From: Anaerolineales bacterium HSG25
Lineage (GTDB): Bacteria; Chloroflexota; Anaerolineae; 4572-78; J111
Assembly (NCBI GenBank): GCA_030377865.1
Contig: JAUCGA010000019.1
Location: 1-61,175, forward strand
Length of the DNA stretch: 61,175 nucleotides
Direction: 5' to 3'
Positions 41,916 through 50,625 of the stretch are shown here, piece after piece. The translations under genes and the position numbers were made by a program. The notes under the pieces were generated by a model, which searched no databases, was not told where the DNA came from, and saw only the letters and a program-made list of their open reading frames with translations. The stretch's first letter is position 1, and the number at the start of each line of letters is the position of its first letter.

Positions 41916-41938
41916 TATAATCCTCCAAGGAGGCACCC

Positions 41939-43567
41939 ATGTATATTGTAACCACAGCCCAAATGCAAGCGGCTGAAAAGAATGCCGACGCGCATGGTCT
42001 CAGTTATGAGCAGATGATGGAGAACGCTGGTCGAGCTGTGGCCGAAGCTATTGAATCTCAGTTTGATGTGATCGGCGCGCAGGTGCTAATTTTGGTCGGC
42101 CCCGGCAACAATGGCGGCGATGGTCTGGTTGTGGCTCGTTATTTATGGCAGGCCGGAGCCAGTGTGGCTGTGTACGTTTGGAAACGAGCCAACCTTGAGA
42201 CTGACCCAAATTGGCAACAGCTTAAAGATACTGGCGTAGCGATAATATCGAGCGACGAAGAAAATAGCCAGCTTCGGCTAACTCAACTGTTAGAGCGGAC
42301 GGCTGTGATTGTAGACGCTCTGTTAGGCACGGGCGTATCGCGCCCGATTGGCGGGACGTTGGCGGTACTGTTAGCTCAAGTCAAACAGGTGATGACCAGT
42401 CGTCGAGCTTTGGTTGAGGGAACACTGGTTACGCCCGCTCGCCCCGATTTTGAGTCGGCGGTGGGGCCGGTTATGGTCGCGGTTGACCTACCCTCTGGTT
42501 TGCACAGTGACACCGGTATTGCCGACTCGTACACGTTGACCGCTGATTTGACCGTCACCCTAGCGACTGTTAAACAAGGGCATATTTTACTGCATGGCCC
42601 CAACGTAATTGGGCAGTTGGTTGTTGGTGATATTAAAATTGCACCGGAGCATTATCCGGCTGAGGTTGCGCTGGAGATGGCAACAGGTAGCAAGGTAGCT
42701 CGACTATTGCCAACTCGCCCGCCGGTTTCGCATAAGGGCAGTTTTGGCCGAGTTATGCTCGTGGCCGGATCGACACAGTATACTGGTGCCGCGGCTCTGA
42801 CCGCACAAGCCGCCGCTCGTAGCGGGACAGGTTGGGTCATGGTCGCCTGTCCACAACCGATTTATCCGATTTTGGCGGGTCTTTTGCCCGAGGCAACTTA
42901 TCTGCCTGTAGCAGAGGCGCAGGGAGGCATAGCCGAATCAGCCGTATCGACGATACTCAGCCAGTTAGACCGTGTTACCGCCATGTTGATTGGGCCGGGG
43001 TTGGGTCAGGCCGAGGGCACGCTCAACGCGGTGACGGGGTTACTAACCGCTTACCATGCCGACAAAGAGTCAATCAACACCCCTTTAATTGTTGATGCTG
43101 ATGGACTTAATATTTTGGCACAACAGCCCGATTGGTGGACGATTTTACCACCCCACACGATTTTGACCCCGCATCTGGGGGAGATGGGGCGTTTGACTGG
43201 AGATTCGATTAAGTCGATTAAGTCGAATCGGTTGACTGTGGCTACCGAAATGGCTAAAAAATGGGGAGTGGTTCTGCTCTTAAAAGGAGCGTACACCATT
43301 GTCGCCGAGCCAGAGGGGCGGACAATGGTGCTACCGTTTGCGAATCCGGCATTGGCTAAAGCTGGTTCGGGTGACGTGTTAGCCGGTTTGATTGCTGGAC
43401 TGCGGGCGCAAGGTCTGCCCGCCTTTGAGTCCGCAGTGACCGGAGCCTACATCCACGGCTTGGCCGGAGAGTTGGCTCGCGAAAATTTGGGGGCAATGGC
43501 CGTCACCGCCGGAGATTTGATCGGCTTTTTGCCGCTGGCTCTGAGTGAGTTGAATCCGCATGGGTAA
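41939..43567 (+). CDS. nnr: bifunctional NAD(P)H-hydrate repair enzyme
   Basis: A 542-residue fusion of NAD(P)H-hydrate epimerase (about 1-215) and ADP-dependent dehydratase (about 230-535). The epimerase part has VGPGNNGGDGLVVARYL (about 53-69) and AVDLPSGLHSDTG. The dehydratase part shows SHKGSFGRVMLVAGS, GPGLGQ, TPHLGEMGRL and the nucleotide-binding AKAGSGDVLAGLIAG. It restores damaged NAD(P)H. Relative to the family there are about 25 extra residues (around 148-170, ARPDFESAVGP) before the AVDLPSG strand. Confidence 0.94.
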   Translation: MYIVTTAQMQAAEKNADAHGLSYEQMMENAGRAVAEAIESQFDVIGAQVLILVGPGNNGGDGLVVARYLWQAGASVAVYVWKRANLETDPNWQQLKDTGVAIISSDEENSQLRLTQLLERTAVIVDALLGTGVSRPIGGTLAVLLAQVKQVMTSRRALVEGTLVTPARPDFESAVGPVMVAVDLPSGLHSDTGIADSYTLTADLTVTLATVKQGHILLHGPNVIGQLVVGDIKIAPEHYPAEVALEMATGSKVARLLPTRPPVSHKGSFGRVMLVAGSTQYTGAAALTAQAAARSGTGWVMVACPQPIYPILAGLLPEATYLPVAEAQGGIAESAVSTILSQLDRVTAMLIGPGLGQAEGTLNAVTGLLTAYHADKESINTPLIVDADGLNILAQQPDWWTILPPHTILTPHLGEMGRLTGDSIKSIKSNRLTVATEMAKKWGVVLLLKGAYTIVAEPEGRTMVLPFANPALAKAGSGDVLAGLIAGLRAQGLPAFESAVTGAYIHGLAGELARENLGAMAVTAGDLIGFLPLALSELNPHG

Positions 43568-43585
43568 TGGATAGGTAGTAGCATC

Positions 43586-43676
43586 GTAAATATTTAGTGA
43601 ATTCGCCGGAAGGAACGTCAGAAACCCGATTTCTTTGAGAAATCGGGTTTCTAGGGCGGTTTTACTGAACTTTTAC
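43586..43676 (+). repeat. family G element, 91 bp (copy 2)
   Basis: Starts GTAAATATTTAGTGAATTCG and ends in the inverse of GTAAAAGTTCAGTAAA. No clear target duplication. It lies 18 bases after nnr; its core hairpin may terminate transcription. Confidence 0.85.
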
Positions 43677-43719
43677 CGGGGGGATATGACCGCTAATCAA
43701 AAAGCCTGCGAATTGTCAC

Positions 43720-43798
43720 ACAGTTTGTCATGAGAGTGGTTCAATTTATAAGATTGAACCACTCTGGAGCGCGCAATTTATTTATATCTGATTCCTAT
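43720..43798 (-). repeat. family H element, overlaps tetR end
   Basis: A truncated or partly degraded copy with the AGAGTGGTTCAATTTATAAG hairpin. Its end GATTCCTA gives, on the minus strand, the TAG stop of the TetR gene. Confidence 0.7.
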
Positions 43799-44412
43799 GT
43801 CGCTAAAATCCCATCTAAAAACAGCGTAACAATCTCCTCAATCATCTCATCCTCCGAGATTTGGGCATAACGCGGGTCGATGTTACTTAATTTGAAGATC
43901 ATATTAAAACTGAGCGCTCCTACCAAAGTGCGAGTAATGATCATAACATTAATCGAGCGAAATCGTTTATCGTCAACCTGTGTTTGAAAATATTGCTCCA
44001 CCAGCTTTGCCATCGGTACAATCAACATATCGTAAACCTCTGACCGTAAGGTGGAATCGGTGAAAATTTCGGCCATAATTGGGGCGAGCAAAGGGCCATG
44101 TGTTTTTAGCAATTGATACCGATTATGCATCAACGTGGTTAAAAAGGCACGAGGATCATTGGGGGGAGCCTCATGGACAATCGACTGTAACGGCTGAGTG
44201 CCAACCATATCCAATAAGGCAAACAATAGTTCCCGTTTATTCTTGAAATAGTTATAAATTGTCCCTTCGGATACCCCCGCGGTCTTAGCGATTTGTTTAG
44301 TAGTGGCTTTATGAAATCCCTTTTCGGCAAACACTTGTGCCGCGCCCTGTAAAATTTGATTCCGTCTGGCTAAGGCCATTTGAGCCTTAAAATCAGTTAC
44401 TAGATTGGTCAT
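43795..44412 (-). CDS. TetR family transcriptional regulator
   Basis: A 205-residue repressor. The helix-turn-helix is ILQGAAQVFAEKGFHKATTK followed by QIAKTAGVSEGTIYNYFKNK (about 19-58). The C-terminal ligand-binding part has an EMIEEIVTLFLDGIL ending. The target is not evident: the neighbours nnr and DUF3782-like gene give no clue. A 91-bp family G element has inserted six bases upstream of the start codon region, so the normal leader is displaced. No ribosome-binding site is seen. Confidence 0.88.
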   Translation of the reverse strand: MTNLVTDFKAQMALARRNQILQGAAQVFAEKGFHKATTKQIAKTAGVSEGTIYNYFKNKRELLFALLDMVGTQPLQSIVHEAPPNDPRAFLTTLMHNRYQLLKTHGPLLAPIMAEIFTDSTLRSEVYDMLIVPMAKLVEQYFQTQVDDKRFRSINVMIITRTLVGALSFNMIFKLSNIDPRYAQISEDEMIEEIVTLFLDGILAT

Positions 44413-44417
44413 GGTTC

Positions 44418-44524
44418 TGTCAATGGTAAATATTCAGTGAACTCGCCAAAAAGAGCGTCAGAAACCCGATTTCTCAAAGAAATCGGGTTTCTAGGGCGGC
44501 ATTACTGAACTTTTACTGTCAATG
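44418..44524 (+). repeat. family G element (91 bp at 44426-44516) with 8-bp target duplication
   Basis: TGTCAATG on both sides (44418-44425, 44517-44524). The element starts GTAAATATTCAGTGAACTCG. It sits in the leader of the TetR gene. Confidence 0.92.
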
Positions 44525-44614
44525 AGCATTGATGCCCGACTTACCTCCTATGAGTTTTGGCTCATTCGTATGAGTACATACTCATTTTAGTGAGTGGAAG
44601 CAAAAAGTCAATAC

Positions 44615-44718
44615 TAGGAATGAGCATTAATTAACTTGTGCATGTTGGTCATGAGAGTGGTTCAATCTTAAAGATTGAACCACTCTGGAGCGCGCAACTT
44701 GTTTGATTCCGATTCCTA
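44615..44718 (+). repeat. family H element
   Basis: TAGGAATGAGCATTAATTAA start and GATTCCTA end, core hairpin AGAGTGGTTCAATCTT / AAGATTGAACCACTCT. The right end joins the 276-bp duplicate directly. Confidence 0.75.
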
Positions 44719-44992
44719 AGAATGAATTCTTATGCTGACACGAGAAACCTGCTTAGGTAACTCCAAGAAAATAAACCTCCCAAATGTCATGCCCGAATGT
44801 TGTTATCGGGCATCCATTTGTATGCAGAATGTGGATTCCCGCTAAAAGCATGCGGGAATGACATAGAGAATTTAATCAGTTTGGGAGATTTATTTCCTTG
44901 GAAATCCCTTAAGCAGGTTTTCCGTTTAAGACGCTGATTTCAATCAGCGGTCATCAGCGGTCAAATGCACAAGTTAAAAAAATCTCATTCCT
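44717..44992 (+). repeat. 276-bp exact duplicate of 12537-12812
   Basis: Every base matches the copy 32 kb upstream when the two are read side by side. It includes a full family J element at about 44753-44912. Confidence 0.93.
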
Positions 44993-45009
44993 ACATGGAA
45001 TAGACAATA

Positions 45010-45107
45010 GACATTAATTAACTTATGCATGTTGGTGTAGCCTGCGTTCTCTAACGCAGGCGCACGGCGTAAGAGAACGCCTCGCTACACTTTGAAACGC
45101 GCAACTT
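45010..45107 (+). repeat. family H shell with a different core
   Basis: The ends (CATTAATTAACTTATGCATG and GAAACGCGCAACTTA) match family H, but the core is GCCTGCGTTCTCTAACGCAGG plus GTAGC / GCTAC arms instead of the GTGGTTCAATC hairpin. Confidence 0.7.
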
Positions 45108-45212
45108 AGGCAGTTCCAACTTTTAAAATCTCCCAAAAATCGTTGGCTGAGCCTGCCGAAGCCAGTCCCCTTCGACAGGCTCAGGGAGATTTATTTTTCT
45201 GGAACTGCCTTA
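45107..45212 (-). repeat. family J element with a different core
   Basis: Ends TAGGCAGTTCCAA and the inverse of TAAGGCAGTTCC. The core is GAGCCTGCCGAAG / CTTCGACAGGCTC. Confidence 0.75.
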
Positions 45213-45214
45213 TT

Positions 45215-45375
45215 CAAGAGTTTGTTGTTTCATTCATGACCTGATATATTGATAAAATCAAAAGCATTTTTTGACAGGATTAACAAGATTAACAGGATTT
45301 TTTTGCTTGTAATCCTGTCAATCCTGTTAATCCTGTCAGATATTGTTTTAGTCATGTTGAAATGATAAACTTCTG
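45215..45375 (+). repeat. family C element, 161 bp
   Basis: Starts CAAGAGTTTGTTGTTTCATT and ends TGATAAACTTCTG. Flanks TTATT and TCATT are a decayed duplication. Core with three GACAGGATT-type units in each arm. Confidence 0.85.
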
Positions 45376-45414
45376 TCATTTCATGGTAACCGTTCACCCC
45401 CTCGTTCCCAGATA

Positions 45415-45441
45415 ACAAAAAAGCCCCATCGTTTGGGGCTA
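45415..45441 (-). terminator. Rho-independent terminator
   Basis: On the minus strand, stem AGCCCCAAACGATGGGGCT followed by TTTTTT. It lies 29 bases after the DUF3782-like gene. Confidence 0.9.
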
Positions 45442-45469
45442 AAGCGTTTTGGACATCAAAGAACAACTC

Positions 45470-46066
45470 TTAAAATGGCTTCCACTGGAAATCTGGTTTA
45501 TTCTGGATCGACATCAAGCCATCGCCCAGAGCCAGCACCACCACCCCTTGCCGACTGGCGTGGGTCACTAGACTCGGGTCGATGTTAAACGACGACACCG
45601 CCCCGATGATCTGATAGTTGTTAAACTCAGGGAAATAGATTTTGACTTGCTGAAGACGTTCCACAAACCGGCCAATATCCCCCGCTCGGAGGGTGCTTTT
45701 GGTCTCGTTAATCAGCACATGGGTTTTATTCTCTGCCATCGCATCAAACTCAACCCGCTGAGGATACCCATTTTGTTGTCCCTTGCCGTTGCCCCGTAGC
45801 GGTCGTTTAACCCGCACGTTGACTGTAATCTCCTCGTCATCCGACAAGTTGGCTAACTGGCGCAATATACGGGGCATATCAGGAACCACAAAATCCTCAA
45901 CCATTGTCCCCAACTTGCGAGATAGCTCACCTAGTTGTTTGTTGGTCTCGGCAATCTGTCTGTCGGTCTTTTCTTGCCACGCTTTAAGCTCTTCACGGTT
46001 TTGAGCCGAATATTGCACTAGCTCATATAACAGTTCACGGGTATCTTGCATTAGTTTGTCGGTCAT
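45470..46066 (-). CDS. DUF3782-like PD-(D/E)XK protein
   Basis: A 198-residue protein. An N-terminal coiled coil (about 5-50) leads to LGTMVEDFVVPDMPRIL and to the nuclease-like core VEFDAMAENKTHVLINETKS (Asp and E-x-K at about 107-122). DUF3782/RecB-like proteins are frequent in cyanobacteria and Chloroflexota; their function is not known. It has its own terminator. Confidence 0.75.
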   Translation of the reverse strand: MTDKLMQDTRELLYELVQYSAQNREELKAWQEKTDRQIAETNKQLGELSRKLGTMVEDFVVPDMPRILRQLANLSDDEEITVNVRVKRPLRGNGKGQQNGYPQRVEFDAMAENKTHVLINETKSTLRAGDIGRFVERLQQVKIYFPEFNNYQIIGAVSSFNIDPSLVTHASRQGVVVLALGDGLMSIQNKPDFQWKPF

Positions 46067-46236
46067 GCGTTTATCCTCCTACGAAATTGGTTTGCTCGCT
46101 TCATCCCTCACTCATATCTGGAATAAATATCCTTGCGGGTTACGCTGAATTATATCCGTCTCATTTATCTGTAGTCTCGGATACAGTCTATCATGAATCG
46201 GATGGGTTTGTAACAGAATGGGTGTTTTTGTTAAGG

Positions 46237-46534
46237 CTACCTCATAATCAGAGGTAGGTATATATAGTTGGTCTCTATGTTTGATTTAAGCGACAAACGA
46301 CCCTGCTCATCGGCTACAACGTTCAAGGGTGAGGATATCGCGCTACCACCATTACTGGCCGAGACGTTGATGGTGTATTCTCCCTGAGCCAAACCCCATG
46401 CGGTCAGTACAGAATCCCCATCACTTAGAGAAAACTGTGGTTCGGCTCTGCTTGGGTTCGCTGAGTCAAATAAAAGCGTCTCATTGCCCCAAACTAACCA
46501 GTGGTAGGTTATGGGTTGGGTTGCATTAGTCGGG
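46237..46534 (-). pseudogene. 3' remnant of a secreted protein with YLPLIMR tail
   Basis: A start-less open frame of about 100 codons on the minus strand, too short and open for a normal call. Its translation contains TQPITYHWLVWGNETLLFD, a PKD/Ig-like strand pattern, SLSDGDSVLTAWGLAQGEYT and INVSASNGGS. It ends NYIYLPLIMR and stop. The beginning is cut by the ABC ATPase gene, whose stop at 46535-46537 lies in another frame. The signal peptide and most of the protein are missing, so I call it a gene fragment left by a rearrangement. Confidence 0.72.
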
Positions 46535-48157
46535 CTAATCTGGACGCCGCTCCCCCGCCATCATCAAGCCCAACTCCTCGACAGTAGTTTCGTCATTGTT
46601 GACAATGCCCATTATCTCGCCATCGAATAAGACCATGATGCGGTCTGACATGGCGCGCACTTCATCAAGGTCTTCAGAAATAAGCATCGTTGCCACACCG
46701 GCCGGGCGTTGCTGACGAATATGTTCGCGGATTTCCTCTGCTTCCGAGATGGCTTTGTCACTTATACCGGCGCGTTGTTTGAGAAGTTGCCCATGAATAT
46801 ACTCTGTTGCGCCAATATCTACGCCGCGCGTGGGTTGCGAAGCAATCAACACACGCGGATGGCGATCCAGTTCGCGGGCCATAATGACCTTTTGAATGTT
46901 GCCGCCAGATAAGTTCTTTATCAGCGTGTCTTTACTAGGGGTTTTGACATTAAAATTCTTGATCAACCTTTTGGCATGCTGGGCAATGGCTTTGAAGTTC
47001 AAAAAGATGCCCTTGCTAAAGGGTGGACGAATGTGGTCTTGCAAAATCATGTTTTCTTCCACGCTGAAATCTTTGATAGCACCATCATGCATGCGCTCTT
47101 CGGGAATGTAGGAAAGTCCGGCATCAATCATTTTTGATGGGGGCAAATTGGTTGCATCTTTGCCGTCAACATCAATATAAATTTTCCCTTCGGCAACCGG
47201 CCACAAACCGGCAATAGTTTCTGCCAGTTGACGCTGTCCATTACCGGATACACCCGCCACGCCTAAAATTTCGCCACCGCAAATTTCAAAACTAACGTTC
47301 TTCAAAACCGGCGTACCCTGCGAACCAATTGCCGTAACGTTCTCCACTTTCAGGCGAACCCGGCCTACTTTTACTGGCGGGCGTTCTCGTTCCAGCGAAA
47401 CCTCTCGCCCAACCATCATATTAGCCAGATCGCGCTTGGTAGCCCCAGCCGTAGGGCGCGTACCGACTATTTTTCCGTCTCGTAGTACGCTCACCCGATC
47501 GGTTAGGGCAATGATTTCGTGGAGTTTGTGGGAGATGAAGACCAGAGCATGCCCATCCTGAGCCATCTGCTTGAAAATGACGAAAAGGTCGTCTACCTCT
47601 TGGGGTGTGAGAACCGCCGTCGGTTCATCTAGCACCAGCAAGGCCGCGCCGCGATAGAGGGCTTTGATGATTTCCACGCGCTGTTGCTGGCCCACCGCCA
47701 AATCAGAGACAGTGGACTTGGGATCTACATCCAGACCATATTTATCCGTCAATTCCAGAATACGCGCCGCCACTTTATCCAGATCAAGGCGCGGTTCCCG
47801 CGACGATTTCAGGCCCAAAGCTACGTTTTCGACTACAGTCAGGTTATCCACCAACATAAAATGCTGATGGATCATCCCAATGCCGTAGCTGATGGAATCG
47901 GTAGGCGAATTGATGTTGATAGGTTGGCCGTTGAGCAAAATTTCACCCTCGTCCGGTTGGTAAAGTCCGTAGAGAATTTTCATCAACGTACTTTTACCGG
48001 CTCCATTTTCGCCCAGTAAGGCGTGAATTTCACCCGCCTTCATGTGGAAGTTGACGTGATCGCTCGCCAATACGCCGGGAAAACGTTTGACAATGCCGCG
48101 CATCTCCAGCGATTCGATGCGGGGTAAACCGGAAGGGAGTAACTTTTTTTTAGTCAT
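46535..48157 (-). CDS. sugar/nucleoside-type ABC importer ATPase (double ABC)
   Basis: A 540-residue protein with two ATP-binding cassettes, as in RbsA, MglA and the nucleoside importer YufO/NupO. Cassette 1 has Walker A LGENGAGKSTLMKIL (about 51-65), VGQQQRVEIIKALY and LVLDEPTAVLTP. Cassette 2 has the usual degenerate Walker A GVSGNGQRQLAE and the signature NLSGGNIQKVIMAREL. A segment of about 24 residues (KAISEAEEIREHIRQQ) between GATEYIHGQLLKQR and TMLISEDLDEV looks like an insertion absent from common homologues. The ATG at 48157 has AGAGG upstream. It is the last gene of a four-gene minus-strand operon. Confidence 0.92.
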   Translation of the reverse strand: MTKKKLLPSGLPRIESLEMRGIVKRFPGVLASDHVNFHMKAGEIHALLGENGAGKSTLMKILYGLYQPDEGEILLNGQPININSPTDSISYGIGMIHQHFMLVDNLTVVENVALGLKSSREPRLDLDKVAARILELTDKYGLDVDPKSTVSDLAVGQQQRVEIIKALYRGAALLVLDEPTAVLTPQEVDDLFVIFKQMAQDGHALVFISHKLHEIIALTDRVSVLRDGKIVGTRPTAGATKRDLANMMVGREVSLERERPPVKVGRVRLKVENVTAIGSQGTPVLKNVSFEICGGEILGVAGVSGNGQRQLAETIAGLWPVAEGKIYIDVDGKDATNLPPSKMIDAGLSYIPEERMHDGAIKDFSVEENMILQDHIRPPFSKGIFLNFKAIAQHAKRLIKNFNVKTPSKDTLIKNLSGGNIQKVIMARELDRHPRVLIASQPTRGVDIGATEYIHGQLLKQRAGISDKAISEAEEIREHIRQQRPAGVATMLISEDLDEVRAMSDRIMVLFDGEIMGIVNNDETTVEELGLMMAGERRPD

Positions 48158-48184
48158 AAGCAACCTCTGGTCTTCGTTTGGGCC

Positions 48185-48251
48185 GTAAACTTAAGACCTG
48201 ACAGGTTTTGAAAACCTGTCAGGTCTGGAGTTCCATTCTTCTTAAGTTTAC
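48185..48251. repeat. nested palindrome (GTAAACTTAAG shell, GACCTGACAGG core)
   Basis: Outer arms GTAAACTTAAG and CTTAAGTTTAC enclose an inner hairpin AGACCTGACAGGTTTT / AAAACCTGTCAGGTCT (48194-48226). Confidence 0.8.
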
Positions 48252-48265
48252 GCTTATGTCGGTCA

Positions 48266-48297
48266 GACCTTCAAGGAGAAAACACACCTTGAAGGTC
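48266..48297. repeat. palindrome also found inside hypF
   Basis: Arms GACCTTCAAGG and CCTTGAAGGTC with loop AGAAAACACA. The loop and inner arms match, in inverse orientation, the in-frame hypF segment at 35525-35553. Confidence 0.8.
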
Positions 48298-48325
48298 GTT
48301 ACCCAATGAATTGGGTACTACAATG

Positions 48326-48416
48326 GTAAAAGTTCAGTAAAGTAGCCCTAGAAACCCGATTTCTTTAAGAAATCGGGTTTCTGACACTCTTTCTGGCGAG
48401 TTCACTGAATATTTAC
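48326..48416 (-). repeat. family G element, 91 bp (copy 4)
   Basis: Starts GTAAAAGTTCAGTAAAGTAG and ends in the inverse of GTAAATATTCAGTGAAC. It begins three bases after the stop of the BMP gene and separates it from the ATPase gene. Confidence 0.88.
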
Positions 48417-48419
48417 CCT

Positions 48420-49496
48420 TTATCTCGGCTCTGCAACTATTTCAATAGATCCGTCAATGATGCCAGCCTCGGCTTCTTTGGCGGCGGCGATGGCTTCTTC
48501 CGATAGACCGTCGGCGTAAATCATGGTCTGTCCGCCGTTCTCAAGGGTGAGTTGCAACACCTTGCCACCCATTTCACCGGCCTGATGGGAGGTAATCATT
48601 TCTATCAAGGTTGGTTGCCAGTCGTACAAAACGGTAGCAACAACAGTGTCGGGGGCTAAGGGACTCTGGTTAGCTTGAATACCCATCCAAGGGATTCCTT
48701 TTTCTTTGGCTACACCTACAGCTCCTACTACCTGTTGGGCAGAACCTGTCAGCACGTCTGCGCCAGCCTGAACGTGCGTATTGGCGGCTTCAGCGGCCAG
48801 AGCGGTATCACCAAAAGAGCCGGTGAAGGAAACGTTGACCGTCACATCGGGATTGGCGGCCTTGGCACCAGCCAAGAAGCCGTCTACATGAAGTTTAGCA
48901 TCACCAGCATCAACCGGGCCAATCAAGCCTATCACGCCCGACTCGGTCAAGTTTGCAGCCAGCACACCACTGACATAGCCACCCTGTTCAGCACGCGGCT
49001 CATAGGCAAAGACGTTGGTCACGCCCTCATCCGCGCCGGTGTTGATGGTGGTTCCCCAAGCAAAACTGGTATCCGGGAAGTCTGGGCCAATTTCAAAAAG
49101 GGAAGTGCCGTACTGTGCGCCGTGGGCGATAACCAGATTGTAACCATCGTCGGCATAATCTCGGATGGCGGCGGCGGCATCGGTAACATTGAACATGTTC
49201 TCAGAGTAAGCAATCTCGATGACATCTTCACCGTGTTTGTCTTGAAGTTGCTTAAGTGAATCATAGAGCGATTGGCTCCAAGCTAGGTCGGTGGTGGTGC
49301 TTGGCATTATTAGTGCTATCCTCACCGGCTGAATTTCCATATCACCTGCGTGTTCTTCTTTAGATTCTTCTTGGGGTTCTTCCTTGGGAGCGTCTTTGGC
49401 TTCTTCAGCTTTAGGCTGTTCAGTCGTGCCACCACAAGCGGATACTAATATCAAGGTTAATAATAAGATGAACAAAATGTATAGTTGCTTCTTCAT
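48420..49496 (-). CDS. BMP family ABC substrate-binding lipoprotein
   Basis: A 358-residue lipoprotein. Signal peptide and lipobox LVSAC (Cys at about 21) are followed by a Glu/Lys/Pro linker and the BMP fold: VRIALIMPSTTTDLAWSQSL, LVIAHGAQYGTSL, GGYVSGVLAANLTESGVIGLIG and AGADVLTGSAQQVVG. BmpA/PnrA-type proteins bind purine nucleosides; the nearest transporter set is the adjacent pair of permeases. The ATG at 49496 is chosen for GGAG eight bases upstream. Third gene of the operon. Confidence 0.92.
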   Translation of the reverse strand: MKKQLYILFILLLTLILVSACGGTTEQPKAEEAKDAPKEEPQEESKEEHAGDMEIQPVRIALIMPSTTTDLAWSQSLYDSLKQLQDKHGEDVIEIAYSENMFNVTDAAAAIRDYADDGYNLVIAHGAQYGTSLFEIGPDFPDTSFAWGTTINTGADEGVTNVFAYEPRAEQGGYVSGVLAANLTESGVIGLIGPVDAGDAKLHVDGFLAGAKAANPDVTVNVSFTGSFGDTALAAEAANTHVQAGADVLTGSAQQVVGAVGVAKEKGIPWMGIQANQSPLAPDTVVATVLYDWQPTLIEMITSHQAGEMGGKVLQLTLENGGQTMIYADGLSEEAIAAAKEAEAGIIDGSIEIVAEPR

Positions 49497-49554
49497 TTTT
49501 TTATCTCCATTTCTAATTTTACTATAGTTAGCCAGAAAAGTTTTGGACAACAAT

Positions 49555-49640
49555 CTACCCGCAAGCTCAGAGCTTTCGGGTAGATGCTCTGTCAGAATTT
49601 ATCTGGACATCTTTAATTCTTAATTATCAATTATCAATTC
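49555..49640. repeat. degenerate family A-like hairpin
   Basis: CTACCCGCAAGCTC / GAGCTTTCGGGTAG, followed by TTATCTGGACATCTT, similar to one end of family A. It lies in the 163-base spacer before the BMP gene. Confidence 0.55.
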
Positions 49641-49659
49641 TCAATTCTTAATTAAATTA

Positions 49660-50625
49660 CTAATTCTCCCCTCGCTCAAAGGGTTTTGTGAGCGCGGCGG
49701 GTTGCAAAGCACGCCGGAAGGGGAAGGCCAAAACAATGATGGTCAGCAGGTAAGGCAACATCACCGCCACATCGGAGGGGATGTTCAGTCCCAACACTTG
49801 CACCCATAGTTGCAAGGCGTTAATCAGGCTGAAAAGCATTGCGCCAGCCAGCACGCCAAAGGGAGTCCAACTTCCAAAGTAGACCAGAGCCACGGCGATG
49901 AAGCCTTGTCCATTGGTCATATTCTCCTGAAAGACATTGACCAGCGAAATCGAAAGCGACGCGCCTGCAATCCCTGCCAACATCGAACCAAAAGTGACGG
50001 TGAAATAGCGAACTGTCGCCACGCTGACACCCAAGGTGTCGGCGGCCTGCGGGTTCTGTCCTACCGCCTTGATCTTCAATCCCCATGTGGTCTTGTTGAG
50101 TATCCACCAACTGACGGGGACCAAAGCAAAAGCACCGTAAGTCATAATGCTGTATCCGAAGAAAATATCGCCCAGGATGGGAATGTTGCCCAAACAGAAA
50201 TTGGTGTTGATCCCCACACTTGACAGGCAGAAATTCAGTTCCGGAAAACCGTTAACCCCTTCAACCGTACCTATCAAAGTTTTGAAAAGCAAACTGGACA
50301 TCCCCAGACCAAACATATACAAGCCGATGCCGCTGATGCCTTGCTCTGCTTGCATGGTAACGCTGATAAAAGCCATGATCAGTCCCATCAAAATACCGAT
50401 CAGTGCCGCCGCCAACACACCTAAAACCAGACTGCCAGTTTGTAAGGTAGCATAAAAGCCCATGAACGCGCCCATCAGCATAATTCCTTCTACGCCCAGG
50501 TTGAGTACACCGGAACGCTGTCCAAAGGTTTCGCCGATAGCGGCGTACAGGTAGGGAGTTGCCAGCCGGATACCAGAGTGGATAATCCCCACAATAATTG
50601 CCACTATACCTAATTCGGGTGTCAT
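49660..50625 (-). CDS. ABC importer permease (nucleoside/sugar type, YufQ-like)
   Basis: A 321-residue BPD_transp_2 family permease with eight or more hydrophobic segments. YLYAAIGETFGQRSGVLNLGVEG (about 24-46), QAEQGISGIGLYMFGLGMS and AVGQNPQAADTLGVSVATVR are the signatures, the last being the loop that meets the ATPase. It overlaps the upstream permease by four bases. Confidence 0.93.
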   Translation of the reverse strand: MTPELGIVAIIVGIIHSGIRLATPYLYAAIGETFGQRSGVLNLGVEGIMLMGAFMGFYATLQTGSLVLGVLAAALIGILMGLIMAFISVTMQAEQGISGIGLYMFGLGMSSLLFKTLIGTVEGVNGFPELNFCLSSVGINTNFCLGNIPILGDIFFGYSIMTYGAFALVPVSWWILNKTTWGLKIKAVGQNPQAADTLGVSVATVRYFTVTFGSMLAGIAGASLSISLVNVFQENMTNGQGFIAVALVYFGSWTPFGVLAGAMLFSLINALQLWVQVLGLNIPSDVAVMLPYLLTIIVLAFPFRRALQPAALTKPFERGEN

